Below are positions 26,527 to 35,130 of a DNA stretch of 64,000 nt, piece by piece. Source of the stretch: Mucilaginibacter lacusdianchii (GTDB taxonomy: Bacteria > Bacteroidota > Bacteroidia > Sphingobacteriales > Sphingobacteriaceae). The first letter of the stretch is position 1. Each line of letters starts with the position of its first letter. The notes below the pieces were generated by a model. That model was not told the origin of the DNA, did no database searches, and was given only the letters and a program-made list of their open reading frames with translations. Location: assembly GCF_009770985.1 (NCBI RefSeq), contig NZ_WSRW01000004.1, positions 151,539 through 215,538 of the forward strand, written 5' to 3'. The position numbers and the translations under genes were made by a program.

Positions 26527-27584
26527 CTGTTTAATATAGGTATAAGCGGTATCGCCGGTTGCTTGGCTTTTTGTAAAGTAAATCCAAAAGTTGAACCCAA
26601 CCCTTCGGTACTGCGTACGTTAATTACCTGCTGATGGGCTTCTACAATATGTTTTACAATAGCCAACCCCAAGCCCGATCCGCCAATTTGCCGCGAACGG
26701 CTGGCATCTGTGCGGAAAAAGCGTTCAAATAACCGGGGTAAGTATTTTTCCTCAATACCTATGCCATCATCCGTTACTTCTACCAAAACCTGGTCGTGCA
26801 GTTCAAATACACTCACCGAGGTATTGCCACCTTGCTTGCCGTATTTAAAAGAATTGTCGATAAGGTTGATGAGTACCTGGCAAATTTTATCACGGTCGGC
26901 GTTAACAGGTATAGGGTCATCGTATTTTTGCTTAAACACAAGTTTGATGTTGTGCTGCTTCGCCTTAATTTCTAACGATTCAAAAACCTCTTTAATTAAG
27001 TCATTGATTTTGAATCTGGAAAAATTGATAGGTATTTCACCCGATTCCAATTTAGAAATTTCGTCCAGATCTTTAATCAGATAACTTAGGCGGTCTACAT
27101 TTTTTGATGCCTTTTGCAAAAATTGTTCGGCCATGTCGGTGTCTTCAAAGTTATCATCCAGAATGGCCTCAATATACCCTTGTATAGCAAACAGCGGCGT
27201 TTTAAACTCGTGTGAAATATTTGATAGGAATTCACGGCGAAATTTTTCCTGACTGCGCAGGGCTTCAATCTCCACCTTTTTCTCCTTAGCCCAAGCTTTT
27301 ACTTCCTGTTCTACATCTTGTATAGGATCTGTACTTACCGATTCGCCCAAGGCATCGCGCAAATCACGACCCAGTTTTAAGTTGTGTATAAGCTTATAAA
27401 TAAGTTTAATTTTAGAATAGACGTATTTTTCAATCAAATAGTAAAATACAATGTAGCTGGTTACAAAGCTGATAGCAAAAGTAATGCTGCTATCGTACCA
27501 ACTGTGCCTGAAGTAGAAGTTAACAATGGATAAGGCCAGCGCCACGGCCAGCGCGTTGATAAAAACCAGTACGCTTAGTTTCAT
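26523..27584 (-). CDS. PhoR-like sensor histidine kinase
   Basis: A 353-aa kinase with two N-terminal membrane helices (about 5-25 and 33-52) and no sizeable periplasmic domain. The H-box is SHEFKTPL with H125, the N-box QVLINLIDNSFKYG, and the G-boxes DDGIGIEEKY and GGSGLGLAIVKH. Next to a Pit/DUF47 pair it resembles PhoR, but no response regulator is adjacent. Only 9 nt separate it from the upstream methyltransferase gene, so it may be transcribed with that operon. Confidence 0.85.
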   Translation of the reverse strand: MKLSVLVFINALAVALALSIVNFYFRHSWYDSSITFAISFVTSYIVFYYLIEKYVYSKIKLIYKLIHNLKLGRDLRDALGESVSTDPIQDVEQEVKAWAKEKKVEIEALRSQEKFRREFLSNISHEFKTPLFAIQGYIEAILDDNFEDTDMAEQFLQKASKNVDRLSYLIKDLDEISKLESGEIPINFSRFKINDLIKEVFESLEIKAKQHNIKLVFKQKYDDPIPVNADRDKICQVLINLIDNSFKYGKQGGNTSVSVFELHDQVLVEVTDDGIGIEEKYLPRLFERFFRTDASRSRQIGGSGLGLAIVKHIVEAHQQVINVRSTEGLGSTFGFTLQKAKQPAIPLIPILNS

Positions 27585-27593
27585 GAAACAAAG

Positions 27594-28295
27594 CTATGAT
27601 TTATATATGATTACCTCCCAACGGAAAGCCCATTTCCATTTTATTTTATAATTGGTAATACCGGCACGTTTCAGTAACTGCTTTAGTTCTGCTTTGGTGA
27701 AGCTGCGTTGTACAGATAGTGGCGCATCATACCGCATCATTTTATTAGGAATGATGATAGTAGTAATAAATATAAGGGCGTAATATAATAGCCAGTGCCG
27801 GTGTAAGTCAGTGATGATAATGCCATGTTTGGCGGTTTTATACATCTTTTGAATGAGTTGTATCCATTGCTCGTCCTCAAAATGGTGGGTAAACAGACTG
27901 GAAACTACAATATCAAACTGATTTTCCTGCCACTGGTCACTTAAAACATCGGCCTGCAGGTATTTAATGTTGGAGTAATTGCGTGTTTCTTTTTTGGCAA
28001 AAGTAATAGCAGCAGGGGCGGCGTCTATGCCTGTTAGTTGCAGAGGGACTTGCCGATTTTGCGCCCAGATAGCAACAGCTTTTAAGGTATCGCCACCACC
28101 ACAGCCCCAATCGCTGATATGATAACCCGGTTTAACGGGAAACTGTTCCAGTGCTTTGATAAGGGTTTGATGTCCGCCAAACCAGGCGTTCAAATTACCC
28201 AGACCTTTCAGTACCGGTTCCAGCTCGCTGGCCGGTAGGGCAAAATCGTCCATTATTTCATCAACACCTGTAATACGTTTGCTTAAGTTTATCAT
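27594..28295 (-). CDS. SAM-dependent methyltransferase (class I) in a type III PKS operon
   Basis: A 233-aa methyltransferase with the SAM-binding motif I SDWGCGGGDTLKAVAIW, an acidic LTGIDAAPAAITFAKKE and post-I sequence ADVLSDQWQENQFDIVVSSLFTHHF. A hydrophobic stretch (YYALIFITTIIIPNK) suggests membrane association. It lies 86 nt downstream of the flavoprotein and polyketide synthase genes and probably O- or C-methylates their product. By analogy with the Streptomyces SrsB gene it could methylate a resorcinol; that is inference. Confidence 0.78.
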   Translation of the reverse strand: MINLSKRITGVDEIMDDFALPASELEPVLKGLGNLNAWFGGHQTLIKALEQFPVKPGYHISDWGCGGGDTLKAVAIWAQNRQVPLQLTGIDAAPAAITFAKKETRNYSNIKYLQADVLSDQWQENQFDIVVSSLFTHHFEDEQWIQLIQKMYKTAKHGIIITDLHRHWLLYYALIFITTIIIPNKMMRYDAPLSVQRSFTKAELKQLLKRAGITNYKIKWKWAFRWEVIIYKS

Positions 28296-28381
28296 AAAGC
28301 CCTCTTTTTAACCCTTTGCAGTATAAAAGGGCCTTTGACTGAACACCAGATTGCTTATGTTGATTGCCAAAATCAAATTTA

Positions 28382-29536
28382 TTATCTGGCAAAGCTAAAT
28401 GGATTACTTAAACCGAAAGGCTTGCCATGTGTGCGTTCCATTACAGAGCGCGATAAAGCTGGCACTTGGTTTAAGCTGCGGATTGCTAAATCAATCATGG
28501 TATTGCTGCCGAACAAGTTCTGCAACTGTCTGCCCAGCCATAAACGCCGGGCAAATTGCTGGTTCCAGGTTTGTTCATAAGCTTGTTCCAAGGCCGCGCG
28601 TTGCTGTGCAGGGAAGGGCCTGTTGGGACGGTAGTATCGGTAAATAGTTTCCGACAGTATCTTGGCCGAGTGCATAGCCATCGTCATGCCGTTGCCGCAT
28701 AAAGGCGCAATCATGCCGGCGGTATCGCCACTCATCAGGATATGGTTTTCTACCGGCTGTTTTTTCTCGAAAGATATTTCGTTGATTACTTCCGGTTTGT
28801 CCATCAGTATTTCGGCATGGTCAAATAACTCTTTCTGATATGGATTCTGACAGATTATTTTTTCTTGTAAGGCCTCCAGGCTACCGTACTTACGCAAGTC
28901 ATCGCGGTGGGCAAGTGAGCACATGCAATACCTGTCACCGTCTACCTTTATCACACCACAATAGCCATCCTTATAATTATTCAGTTGTATTAAATCATCC
29001 GGGAAATTAATTTTGGCATGTACCTTAATACCCACATATGGGCTTCGGCGGTAAAAAAACGGCCGCTTTAACTTACGGTCAATGTTGGAACGTTTGCCAA
29101 AGGCTCCAATAACCAGCGGCGCAGTTAACGTATCCTGGTTAGTTATTACCTCAAAGCTGTTGTTTGTGAAACGGATATCTTCTACCTGGGTATCCAGTAA
29201 AAAAGTTACGCCTTCGGCCTTAGCTTTTTGATACATGTAATGATCAAAAGTGTATCGGCTCAGACCAAAGCCACCTAAATCTAACGGATAAGAAAACTTG
29301 GCACCTGATGCTGCCGTTACTTCGAGCCGGTTGATGTGCGAAACCTTGAATGGCGCAACGTCAATACCCAATTGATCAAAAAAGGGAAGAACTTCATTAG
29401 ATATGTATTCGCCACAAACCCGATGAAAGGGGTAAACCTTTTTTTCGATAAGCGTAACCTGCAAGCCTGCTCGGTTTAGCAGCAGGGCGTTAAACAACCC
29501 GGCTAGTCCGCCGCCCACAATAATAACGTCGGCCAT
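28382..29536 (-). CDS. FAD-dependent oxidoreductase (geranylgeranyl-reductase/hydroxylase-like)
   Basis: A 384-aa flavoprotein. The FAD-binding GxGxxG is VGGGLAGLFNALLLNRAG; the VCGEYIS motif follows, then the second FAD site GDTAGMIAPLCGNGMTMAMHSA. This fits the FixC/geranylgeranyl-reductase or aromatic hydroxylase group. It starts 5 nt after the stop of the polyketide synthase, so it is in the same operon and should hydroxylate or reduce the polyketide product. The Streptomyces SrsC equivalent is a flavoprotein hydroxylase. Confidence 0.8.
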   Translation of the reverse strand: MADVIIVGGGLAGLFNALLLNRAGLQVTLIEKKVYPFHRVCGEYISNEVLPFFDQLGIDVAPFKVSHINRLEVTAASGAKFSYPLDLGGFGLSRYTFDHYMYQKAKAEGVTFLLDTQVEDIRFTNNSFEVITNQDTLTAPLVIGAFGKRSNIDRKLKRPFFYRRSPYVGIKVHAKINFPDDLIQLNNYKDGYCGVIKVDGDRYCMCSLAHRDDLRKYGSLEALQEKIICQNPYQKELFDHAEILMDKPEVINEISFEKKQPVENHILMSGDTAGMIAPLCGNGMTMAMHSAKILSETIYRYYRPNRPFPAQQRAALEQAYEQTWNQQFARRLWLGRQLQNLFGSNTMIDLAIRSLNQVPALSRSVMERTHGKPFGLSNPFSFAR

Positions 29537-29540
29537 GAGG

Positions 29541-30647
29541 TTACTGCATTTTTAATACCATGCCCTCAACCGTTAAACCCGGACCAAAGGCAAAACTTAA
29601 CACATGCTGATTGGCCAGCTTACCAGCCTTCATCATTTTTTGCAGTACAAACAAAATAGTGGCCGACGACATGTTGCCATACTGGCGCAATACTTCGTAT
29701 GCAAAAGCGTTGCTTTCTTCTGGTAATTCCAGCGCCTCTTCTACCGCTTCCAATATCTTGCGGCCACCCGGATGGATGGCGTAAGAGCTGATTTGCTCGA
29801 TAGCCAAGTTGGCCCGTTGCAGCAAGCGGTCGGTAACGCCACGGATATGTTTTTTGATTTGCTTAGGTACTTTAGCCGTAAGTTTCATTTCAAACCCGGT
29901 ATTGCCTACATACCAGCCCATCTCGTCGCGGCTTTCGGGCATAAATTCCGAATAAAAAGTTGATAGTTCTAAACCGGGATGCGGGTTTAGTTTGTTAGCG
30001 GTATTTTCAATCAGCGCAGCTGCAGATCCATCCGAGAATAGTGAGTTGGCAACCCAATTATCCAGCGTGTTATGCTTTTGAAAGTGGAGCGTGCAAAGTT
30101 CTACACTCACCACCAGTACTTTAGCATTAGGGTTAGCCCGGCAAATATAGTCGGCAGTTTTAAGGCCGTTAATAGCGCCGTAGCAGCCCATAAAGTTAAT
30201 GCAAATACGTTCGGTGGTACGTGGCAGGCCCAGTTGTTCTACTAGGTCAATGTCTAACCCTGGTGCATACATGCCCGTGCAACTTACAGTAACTAAGTGA
30301 GTAATCTGATCGATTACACCAGTTTCAAAGTTGCCAAAGCAATTATGTGCGGCTTGCAAAGCTATTTGTATGGCATTTTCCTGATATACCTTCATCCGCT
30401 TTTCGGTAGTTACAAAAGGCTCCAAATCCACGGTAGGTTCGAAAAAGGTGTAGTCGGCACGATCCGATCCGAAATCGCTAACAACTGAATACCGGCTGTC
30501 GATGCCGGAGTTATCGTAAATACTTTTCAGACGGGCAGCATGGTCAGGGTTTAATCCGAATGCATCTACCATAAACTGGTAAGCGTCTTGTTGGGTTACC
30601 TTGTTTTGTGGATTGGCAATTCCGATGGCACTAATACAACTGCCCAT
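29541..30647 (-). CDS. Type III polyketide synthase (chalcone/stilbene synthase-like)
   Basis: A 368-aa ketosynthase homodimer type. The catalytic cysteine C123 lies in VTVSCTGMYAPGLDIDL, the histidine in YAIHPGGRKILEAVEEAL and the asparagine in YGNMSSATILFVLQKM: the Cys-His-Asn triad of type III synthases. These extend a starter acyl-CoA with malonyl-CoA and cyclise it, giving alkylresorcinols or alkylpyrones in bacteria. It leads an operon with a flavoprotein and a methyltransferase, the same classes as the srsABC phenolic-lipid operon. Confidence 0.88.
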   Translation of the reverse strand: MGSCISAIGIANPQNKVTQQDAYQFMVDAFGLNPDHAARLKSIYDNSGIDSRYSVVSDFGSDRADYTFFEPTVDLEPFVTTEKRMKVYQENAIQIALQAAHNCFGNFETGVIDQITHLVTVSCTGMYAPGLDIDLVEQLGLPRTTERICINFMGCYGAINGLKTADYICRANPNAKVLVVSVELCTLHFQKHNTLDNWVANSLFSDGSAAALIENTANKLNPHPGLELSTFYSEFMPESRDEMGWYVGNTGFEMKLTAKVPKQIKKHIRGVTDRLLQRANLAIEQISSYAIHPGGRKILEAVEEALELPEESNAFAYEVLRQYGNMSSATILFVLQKMMKAGKLANQHVLSFAFGPGLTVEGMVLKMQ

Positions 30648-30660
30648 ATGCGATTAATTT

Positions 30661-31197
30661 TTATGTCTTATTGGTCTCTACACTTAACAGTATAGTGGCT
30701 TCGTCGGCCAGCACCATGCTGTTGCCGCCAACGCCGTAATCGCGCCGGTTTATTTTAAAGCTGCCTTTAAACAAGCCAATGCTACCACTTTCTGTATAGG
30801 TAAAAGGTACTTCAACCGCTTTTGTTTTGCCCTTTATGGTTATATTAAAAATTCCAACAAAGTTGTTACCACCCTTATGTTTAAAGCTGGTCGATTTCAT
30901 GGTAATGCGCGGATATTTGGCCACATCAAAGTAGTCTTCGGCCTTTAAATGATTGTCGCGCATGGCGTTATCCGAGTCTATGGTGGTTACATCAATACTG
31001 GCATCAATGCTGCTGCTATCCAGCTTGGCTTTGTCAAACCGGATGTTGGCCTGTAAGCCGCCAAACTTGCCATCGGTTTTTATACCCATGTTTTTGATTT
31101 CATAAGTAACCGATGATTTGTTGACCGTTTGCTTGATTTGCGCAAAAGCGTTAAAGCCAATTATGAATGCTATAAATAGAAAGAATCCTTTTTTCAT
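30661..31197 (-). CDS. YceI family secreted lipid-binding protein
   Basis: A 178-aa protein with a Sec signal peptide (1-19) and a YceI beta-barrel (about 25-178) that in relatives binds polyisoprenoids or other long lipids. It precedes the type III polyketide synthase by 13 nt and could carry its lipid product across the periplasm; this is inference from context. The start at ATG 31197 is chosen over the upstream TTG 31206, which gives a poorer signal peptide. Confidence 0.85.
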   Translation of the reverse strand: MKKGFFLFIAFIIGFNAFAQIKQTVNKSSVTYEIKNMGIKTDGKFGGLQANIRFDKAKLDSSSIDASIDVTTIDSDNAMRDNHLKAEDYFDVAKYPRITMKSTSFKHKGGNNFVGIFNITIKGKTKAVEVPFTYTESGSIGLFKGSFKINRRDYGVGGNSMVLADEATILLSVETNKT

Positions 31198-31292
31198 GAA
31201 GCTCAAAATATCTTATCAAACGTAACAAAAATAATGGCCTCACCCAAACGCTCCTTATAAGGAAGGATGTTTGAATATGCTTAAAAATAAAA

Positions 31293-31383
31293 TGTCATTT
31301 CGAGTGATAACGAGAAATCTTTCGACAACGATAGGCTAATATTATTTGCTTCAAAAGATCTCTCACTATCTTTCGAGATGACA
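31293..31383. repeat. MITE-like element with 30-bp terminal inverted repeats
   Basis: Left end TGTCATTTCGAGTGATAACG and right end complementary to it (ATCTTTCGAGATGACA) with about 23 of 30 positions matching, total length about 91 nt. It sits between the YceI gene and the carotenoid desaturase. The TGTCATTTCGAG...GAGAAATCT pattern is one I recognise as a repeat scattered through Sphingobacteriaceae genomes. No coding capacity. Confidence 0.65.
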
Positions 31384-31409
31384 ATGGTTTAAGCCCTTTC
31401 TTTTGTAGA

Positions 31410-32894
31410 TTATTTAAGAGGAGCCTCTACCCAATCGCCCACAATCTTGGCCGACAGCAAAGCCAGCGGAATACCGCCGCCCGGATGCACACTGCCACCA
31501 CAGAAGTAAAGGTTTTTGATTTTAGACGAGCGGTTAGCGTGCCTTAAAAACGCCGCAAACTGGTTGTTGGAGCTGTTGCCGTATAATGAACCTTGATAGG
31601 ATGAGGTGCGGCTTTCAATACTGCGCGGGTCGAGTATGCTTTCGCTGGCTATCAGGGCACTGATGTCTTCTTGTAAAATGCCCGAAAGTTTAGTAATGAT
31701 ATTGTTTCGGGCTTCCGCTATCAGCGAATCCCAATTTTGATTGGTATTGGCCGGTACATTAATCATCACAAACCAGTTTTCGTGCCCAGTCGGTGCATCG
31801 TCGGGCTTGTATTTGGAACTGATGTTTAGGTAAACCGTCGGGTCGTGATAAATAGATTTTTGTTTCCAGATTGCATTAAATTCCGCCTCATAATCGGCAC
31901 TGAAAAATATGTTATGCAAATCCAGGTTGGCGAACTGTTTACGGATGCCCCAGTAGAATATAAGGGCCGAACTGCTGCGCTCCTGACCTAAAATCTTTTC
32001 AGGAAACAAGTTAGGATGCTGATGCAATAATTTGCGATAGGTAAACCAAACATCCATGTTTGATATTATAATATGGCCCTGTATAAATCCTTCGGTAGTT
32101 TGTACGCCGGTAGCTTTATAGTTTTCTAATACAATTTCAGTAACAGGTGTTTGGTAATGGAAAATTACACCTAATGACTCTGCCAGTTTTACCAGGCTAT
32201 TAGTGATTTGATACATGCCGCCATCCGGAAAGTAAGCGCCGAAGTGTTGTTCCAGATGTGGAATGACATTTAACGTAGCCGGTGCCTGGTAAGGGTTTGA
32301 CCCATTATAAGTGGCGTACCTGTTATAAAACTGCACCAATCGCTTATCTTTAAAAAAGCTATGATTAGCCTGGTTCATACTCCTGAATGCATCTATCTGG
32401 AATAATCTGAGCACCGATTTTACCGTTTTTAAATTTAGAAACGTGCTAAGTCGGTGCAATGATTTTTCCAGAAAAACATGGTTGGTGATGTTGTAAATGC
32501 GTTGGCTATTACGTGCATATTTTTTGGTGGCGGCTGGCGGCTCTCCTGTTTTTTGCATTACCTCTCCGGCAAACTTTTTAGGGTCGGCATAGGCGGTTAG
32601 TTGGCTACCATCAGGGTAAAAGTATTGGCAAACCACATCCAGCTTTTGGTAGGTAAAATAATCGGATGGGTTTTTACCGGCCAGTTTAAACAGCTCATCC
32701 ACATATTGCGGCATGGTAAACAAGCTGGGGCCCGCATCAAAGCGATACCCCTGTTGCTCAAATTCTGACAATTTGCCCCCCGCATAGGCATTGGCTTCAA
32801 AAATCTCAACGGCATATCCTTTTACCGCCAAACGAATGGCGGTAGCAATACCGGCAATACCGGCCCCTATAATTGACGCTTTTTGCTGAGGCAT
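31410..32894 (-). CDS. CrtI/CrtD-like carotenoid desaturase
   Basis: A 494-aa phytoene-desaturase family flavoprotein: N-terminal dinucleotide motif IIGAGIAGIATAIRLA..., the substrate loop GYRFDAGPSLFTMPQYVDELF and the C-terminal FAD motif FCGGSVHPGGGIPLALLSAKI. CrtI and CrtD have the same fold; the CrtD assignment (3,4-desaturation of a 1-hydroxy carotenoid) rests on the adjacent CruF and CrtW genes. It is divergent from the rest of the cluster. Its -7 box ends only 5 nt before the start codon. Confidence 0.82.
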   Translation of the reverse strand: MPQQKASIIGAGIAGIATAIRLAVKGYAVEIFEANAYAGGKLSEFEQQGYRFDAGPSLFTMPQYVDELFKLAGKNPSDYFTYQKLDVVCQYFYPDGSQLTAYADPKKFAGEVMQKTGEPPAATKKYARNSQRIYNITNHVFLEKSLHRLSTFLNLKTVKSVLRLFQIDAFRSMNQANHSFFKDKRLVQFYNRYATYNGSNPYQAPATLNVIPHLEQHFGAYFPDGGMYQITNSLVKLAESLGVIFHYQTPVTEIVLENYKATGVQTTEGFIQGHIIISNMDVWFTYRKLLHQHPNLFPEKILGQERSSSALIFYWGIRKQFANLDLHNIFFSADYEAEFNAIWKQKSIYHDPTVYLNISSKYKPDDAPTGHENWFVMINVPANTNQNWDSLIAEARNNIITKLSGILQEDISALIASESILDPRSIESRTSSYQGSLYGNSSNNQFAAFLRHANRSSKIKNLYFCGGSVHPGGGIPLALLSAKIVGDWVEAPLK

Positions 32895-32898
32895 TGGG

Positions 32899-32906
32899 CA
32901 AAGATA
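32899..32906 (-). promoter_or_regulatory. -7 box of the desaturase gene, almost at the start codon
   Basis: On the minus strand TATCTTTG occupies 32906-32899, 5 nt before the ATG at 32894. With the usual distance to +1 the transcript would begin at or next to the start codon. Hence the mRNA may be leaderless. Confidence 0.45.
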
Positions 32907-33003
32907 TAAATATGCTGAGTTGCTGCTGTGCTATCAAACACCTAGCAGCTTCAACTGTTTTCTGCATCCAAAATAACATCAAATTAACTATAATTGCCCC
33001 TTT

Positions 33004-33819
33004 ATGGCATTTTTACAGCTACCCAATTTAGGCAAAGTACATTATTACGAGTACGGCACAGGCACGAGGCCCATGCTGGCTTTTCATGGTTATGGAATGA
33101 CGGGGCGGCAATTTGAGGTGCTGCAAAAGTCTATCCTGACAGAATATCGCGTTTATAGTTTCGATCATTTTTTTCATGGCCAAAGCGCAATTAATTGGCA
33201 AGAACCGGAAATATTAAACGGTATGCCCAAGCCTTTAATCAAAGCTTATCTGGAAGAATGGTTTAAGATCCATGGGCGACAACGCATCAGCCTGATGGGC
33301 TACTCTATAGGTGCAAACATAGCACTGGTATTGGTCGAGGAATTTGCCGGCTTAATAGATGAGATTTACTTAATGGCACCCGATGGCCTGTCGGTTTATA
33401 AAGGGTTTCATTTTATTATGCACCAACCTTTGGGTAAATACCTGTTTAAGCGGGTAACCAAAAGCAACTGGCTGGCACCGGGTGTATTAAAAATGTTGAA
33501 AAGAGTGCGGTTTATTGATGAAAGCCTTTACAAAATTGCTTATCATGAAATGGATACATCTCAAAAGCGGCTGGATGTGTATTATACCCTTAACCTCATC
33601 AAACAGTTACAACCCAATGTGGTTAAGATAACAAGCCTTATTAACGAGCATCATATTAAATGCCATTTGATATTTGGGCAATATGATATGTTGTTTCCAA
33701 GATCGGGCGCTGCTAATTTTATCAGCCGGTTAGATAAACCTTTGGTACATGAAGTGCCGATGGGACACTGGATGGTTACACCGCAACTGGATGAGTATTT
33801 AGTAAACTGTAAGCCATGA
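33004..33819 (+). CDS. Alpha/beta hydrolase
   Basis: A 271-aa alpha/beta hydrolase. The nucleophile elbow is MGYSIGAN with S101, the oxyanion region is AFHGYGMTGR, and the C-terminal histidine is in EVPMGHWMV. It overlaps the next acyltransferase gene by 4 nt. Substrate unknown; within a carotenoid cluster an esterase or acyl-transfer role on the pigment is a reasonable guess, but not shown. First gene of the forward operon. Confidence 0.82.
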   Translation: MAFLQLPNLGKVHYYEYGTGTRPMLAFHGYGMTGRQFEVLQKSILTEYRVYSFDHFFHGQSAINWQEPEILNGMPKPLIKAYLEEWFKIHGRQRISLMGYSIGANIALVLVEEFAGLIDEIYLMAPDGLSVYKGFHFIMHQPLGKYLFKRVTKSNWLAPGVLKMLKRVRFIDESLYKIAYHEMDTSQKRLDVYYTLNLIKQLQPNVVKITSLINEHHIKCHLIFGQYDMLFPRSGAANFISRLDKPLVHEVPMGHWMVTPQLDEYLVNCKP

Positions 33820-34439
33820 TACCACACCGACGGAAGGGACTGGTGCACAAATTGTTTATGCCTTATGTAGGTTATCGCCTGCGTAAAGATTTTAATAAAT
33901 TTGAGTACAATAAAATAGATATACTACCCGACCATTCCATTTTGCTGTTATGCAATCACTTTAGCTGGTGGGATGGCTTTTGGGCCGGTCAGCTTACTCA
34001 TATTTACCTGGACCGCAAGTTTTACATCATGATGCAGGAAGATCATCTGCAACAGCGCATGTTTTTCAATCTGGTAGGGGGCTTTTCTATCAACAGGCAA
34101 TCAAAAGAGGTAGTACAATCGCTGCAATATGCGGCCGATTTGCTTAGTGATCCCGAAAACCTGGTTACTGTTTTTCCGCAAGGTGCGCTGGTGTCTAATC
34201 ATGCTACTGAAATTGATATTGAACGCGGTATTGCTTACATCGTTAAGAAGATAAAAGGCAAATGCCAGATCATCTACTACTCGGCACTGATAGATTACTT
34301 TGAAAGTTTAAAACCATCAGTGTACTTGCATTTAACCCATTGTGGCACCAATTACGATTTTGATTACGATAAGTTAAAGCAACATATCAATGCACACCAT
34401 AAGCAAGCATTGATAGACCAGGTGAATGTTGATCACTAA
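33816..34439 (+). CDS. PlsC-like acyltransferase, first of a tandem pair
   Basis: A 207-aa acyltransferase with NHFSWWD (the NHxxxxD motif) near residue 46 and FPQG near residue 127, shorter than ordinary PlsC. It overlaps the hydrolase gene by 4 nt. Its neighbour at 34507 is a paralog (shared NHFxWWDGF and YAADLL/YAAELL patterns). In the carotenoid context one of the pair may acylate a glycosylated carotenoid (as CruD does in green sulfur bacteria); not shown. Confidence 0.8.
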   Translation: MIPHRRKGLVHKLFMPYVGYRLRKDFNKFEYNKIDILPDHSILLLCNHFSWWDGFWAGQLTHIYLDRKFYIMMQEDHLQQRMFFNLVGGFSINRQSKEVVQSLQYAADLLSDPENLVTVFPQGALVSNHATEIDIERGIAYIVKKIKGKCQIIYYSALIDYFESLKPSVYLHLTHCGTNYDFDYDKLKQHINAHHKQALIDQVNVDH

Positions 34440-34506
34440 TATTGTCTATTCTTCTCTTAAAAGGAGGACGTTTTAAAAAATACATTATCTATCTTGCCTC
34501 CGCATC

Positions 34507-35127
34507 ATGATCCGGCCTAAAGAAAATAAGTTTATTCATTGGTTTTTTCATCATTACATCCGCTTAATCATTAGCCGGAATTTTTATACGTTTCAGTTTA
34601 ATAATATTCAGATTAATCCCAATAAATCAGTACTGCTGTTAGCCAATCATTTTGGTTGGTGGGATGGCTTTTTGCTGTACTGGCTTAATTATAAGCTATT
34701 AAAGAAGAAGTTTCACATCATGATTTTAGAAGATACCGTGCGGGACGTATTTTTCTTAAAATACATGGGAGCTTTTTCCATTACCAAAAGTTCAAGAGGA
34801 ATGATCGAGTCGCTGGACTATGCGGCCGAACTGCTGAAAGATCCGAAAAACCTGGTACTTATTTTCCCACAAGGTAAGCTGTACTCCAATTTTTCGGACG
34901 AGGTGGTGTTTGAAAATGGCTTGGTAAAGGTTATTAAGCAGGCTGCCGGAAAGTTTGAGTATGTATTTGCGGCAACATTTATTGAATATTTTCAGCACAA
35001 AAAGCCCGGTATAAACGTTTATGTGCAAAGCAGCAATGCCGATAGTACGTCTGTTGATGATATCCAGCAATTATATCAGCAACACTATCAGCAGGCTAAA
35101 CAGCGTCAAACTCAAATTATTGTATAA
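34507..35127 (+). CDS. PlsC-like acyltransferase, second of a tandem pair
   Basis: A 206-aa paralog of the preceding protein, with NHFGWWD near residue 46 and FPQGKLYS. Both catalytic motifs are intact in both copies. The 67-nt gap from the first copy has an AGGAGG-like run but no obvious promoter. The stop is followed directly by the glycosyltransferase start (3 nt). Different acyl or acceptor specificity from its twin is the natural inference for retaining two copies. Confidence 0.8.
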   Translation: MIRPKENKFIHWFFHHYIRLIISRNFYTFQFNNIQINPNKSVLLLANHFGWWDGFLLYWLNYKLLKKKFHIMILEDTVRDVFFLKYMGAFSITKSSRGMIESLDYAAELLKDPKNLVLIFPQGKLYSNFSDEVVFENGLVKVIKQAAGKFEYVFAATFIEYFQHKKPGINVYVQSSNADSTSVDDIQQLYQQHYQQAKQRQTQIIV

Positions 35128-35130
35128 AAG

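Noticed and set aside
31293..31383. Inverted repeat taken as a transcription terminator
   Set aside because: The arms are 30 nt with a 31-nt centre and no T-run, and it resembles a dispersed repeat, so I list it as a MITE-like element.
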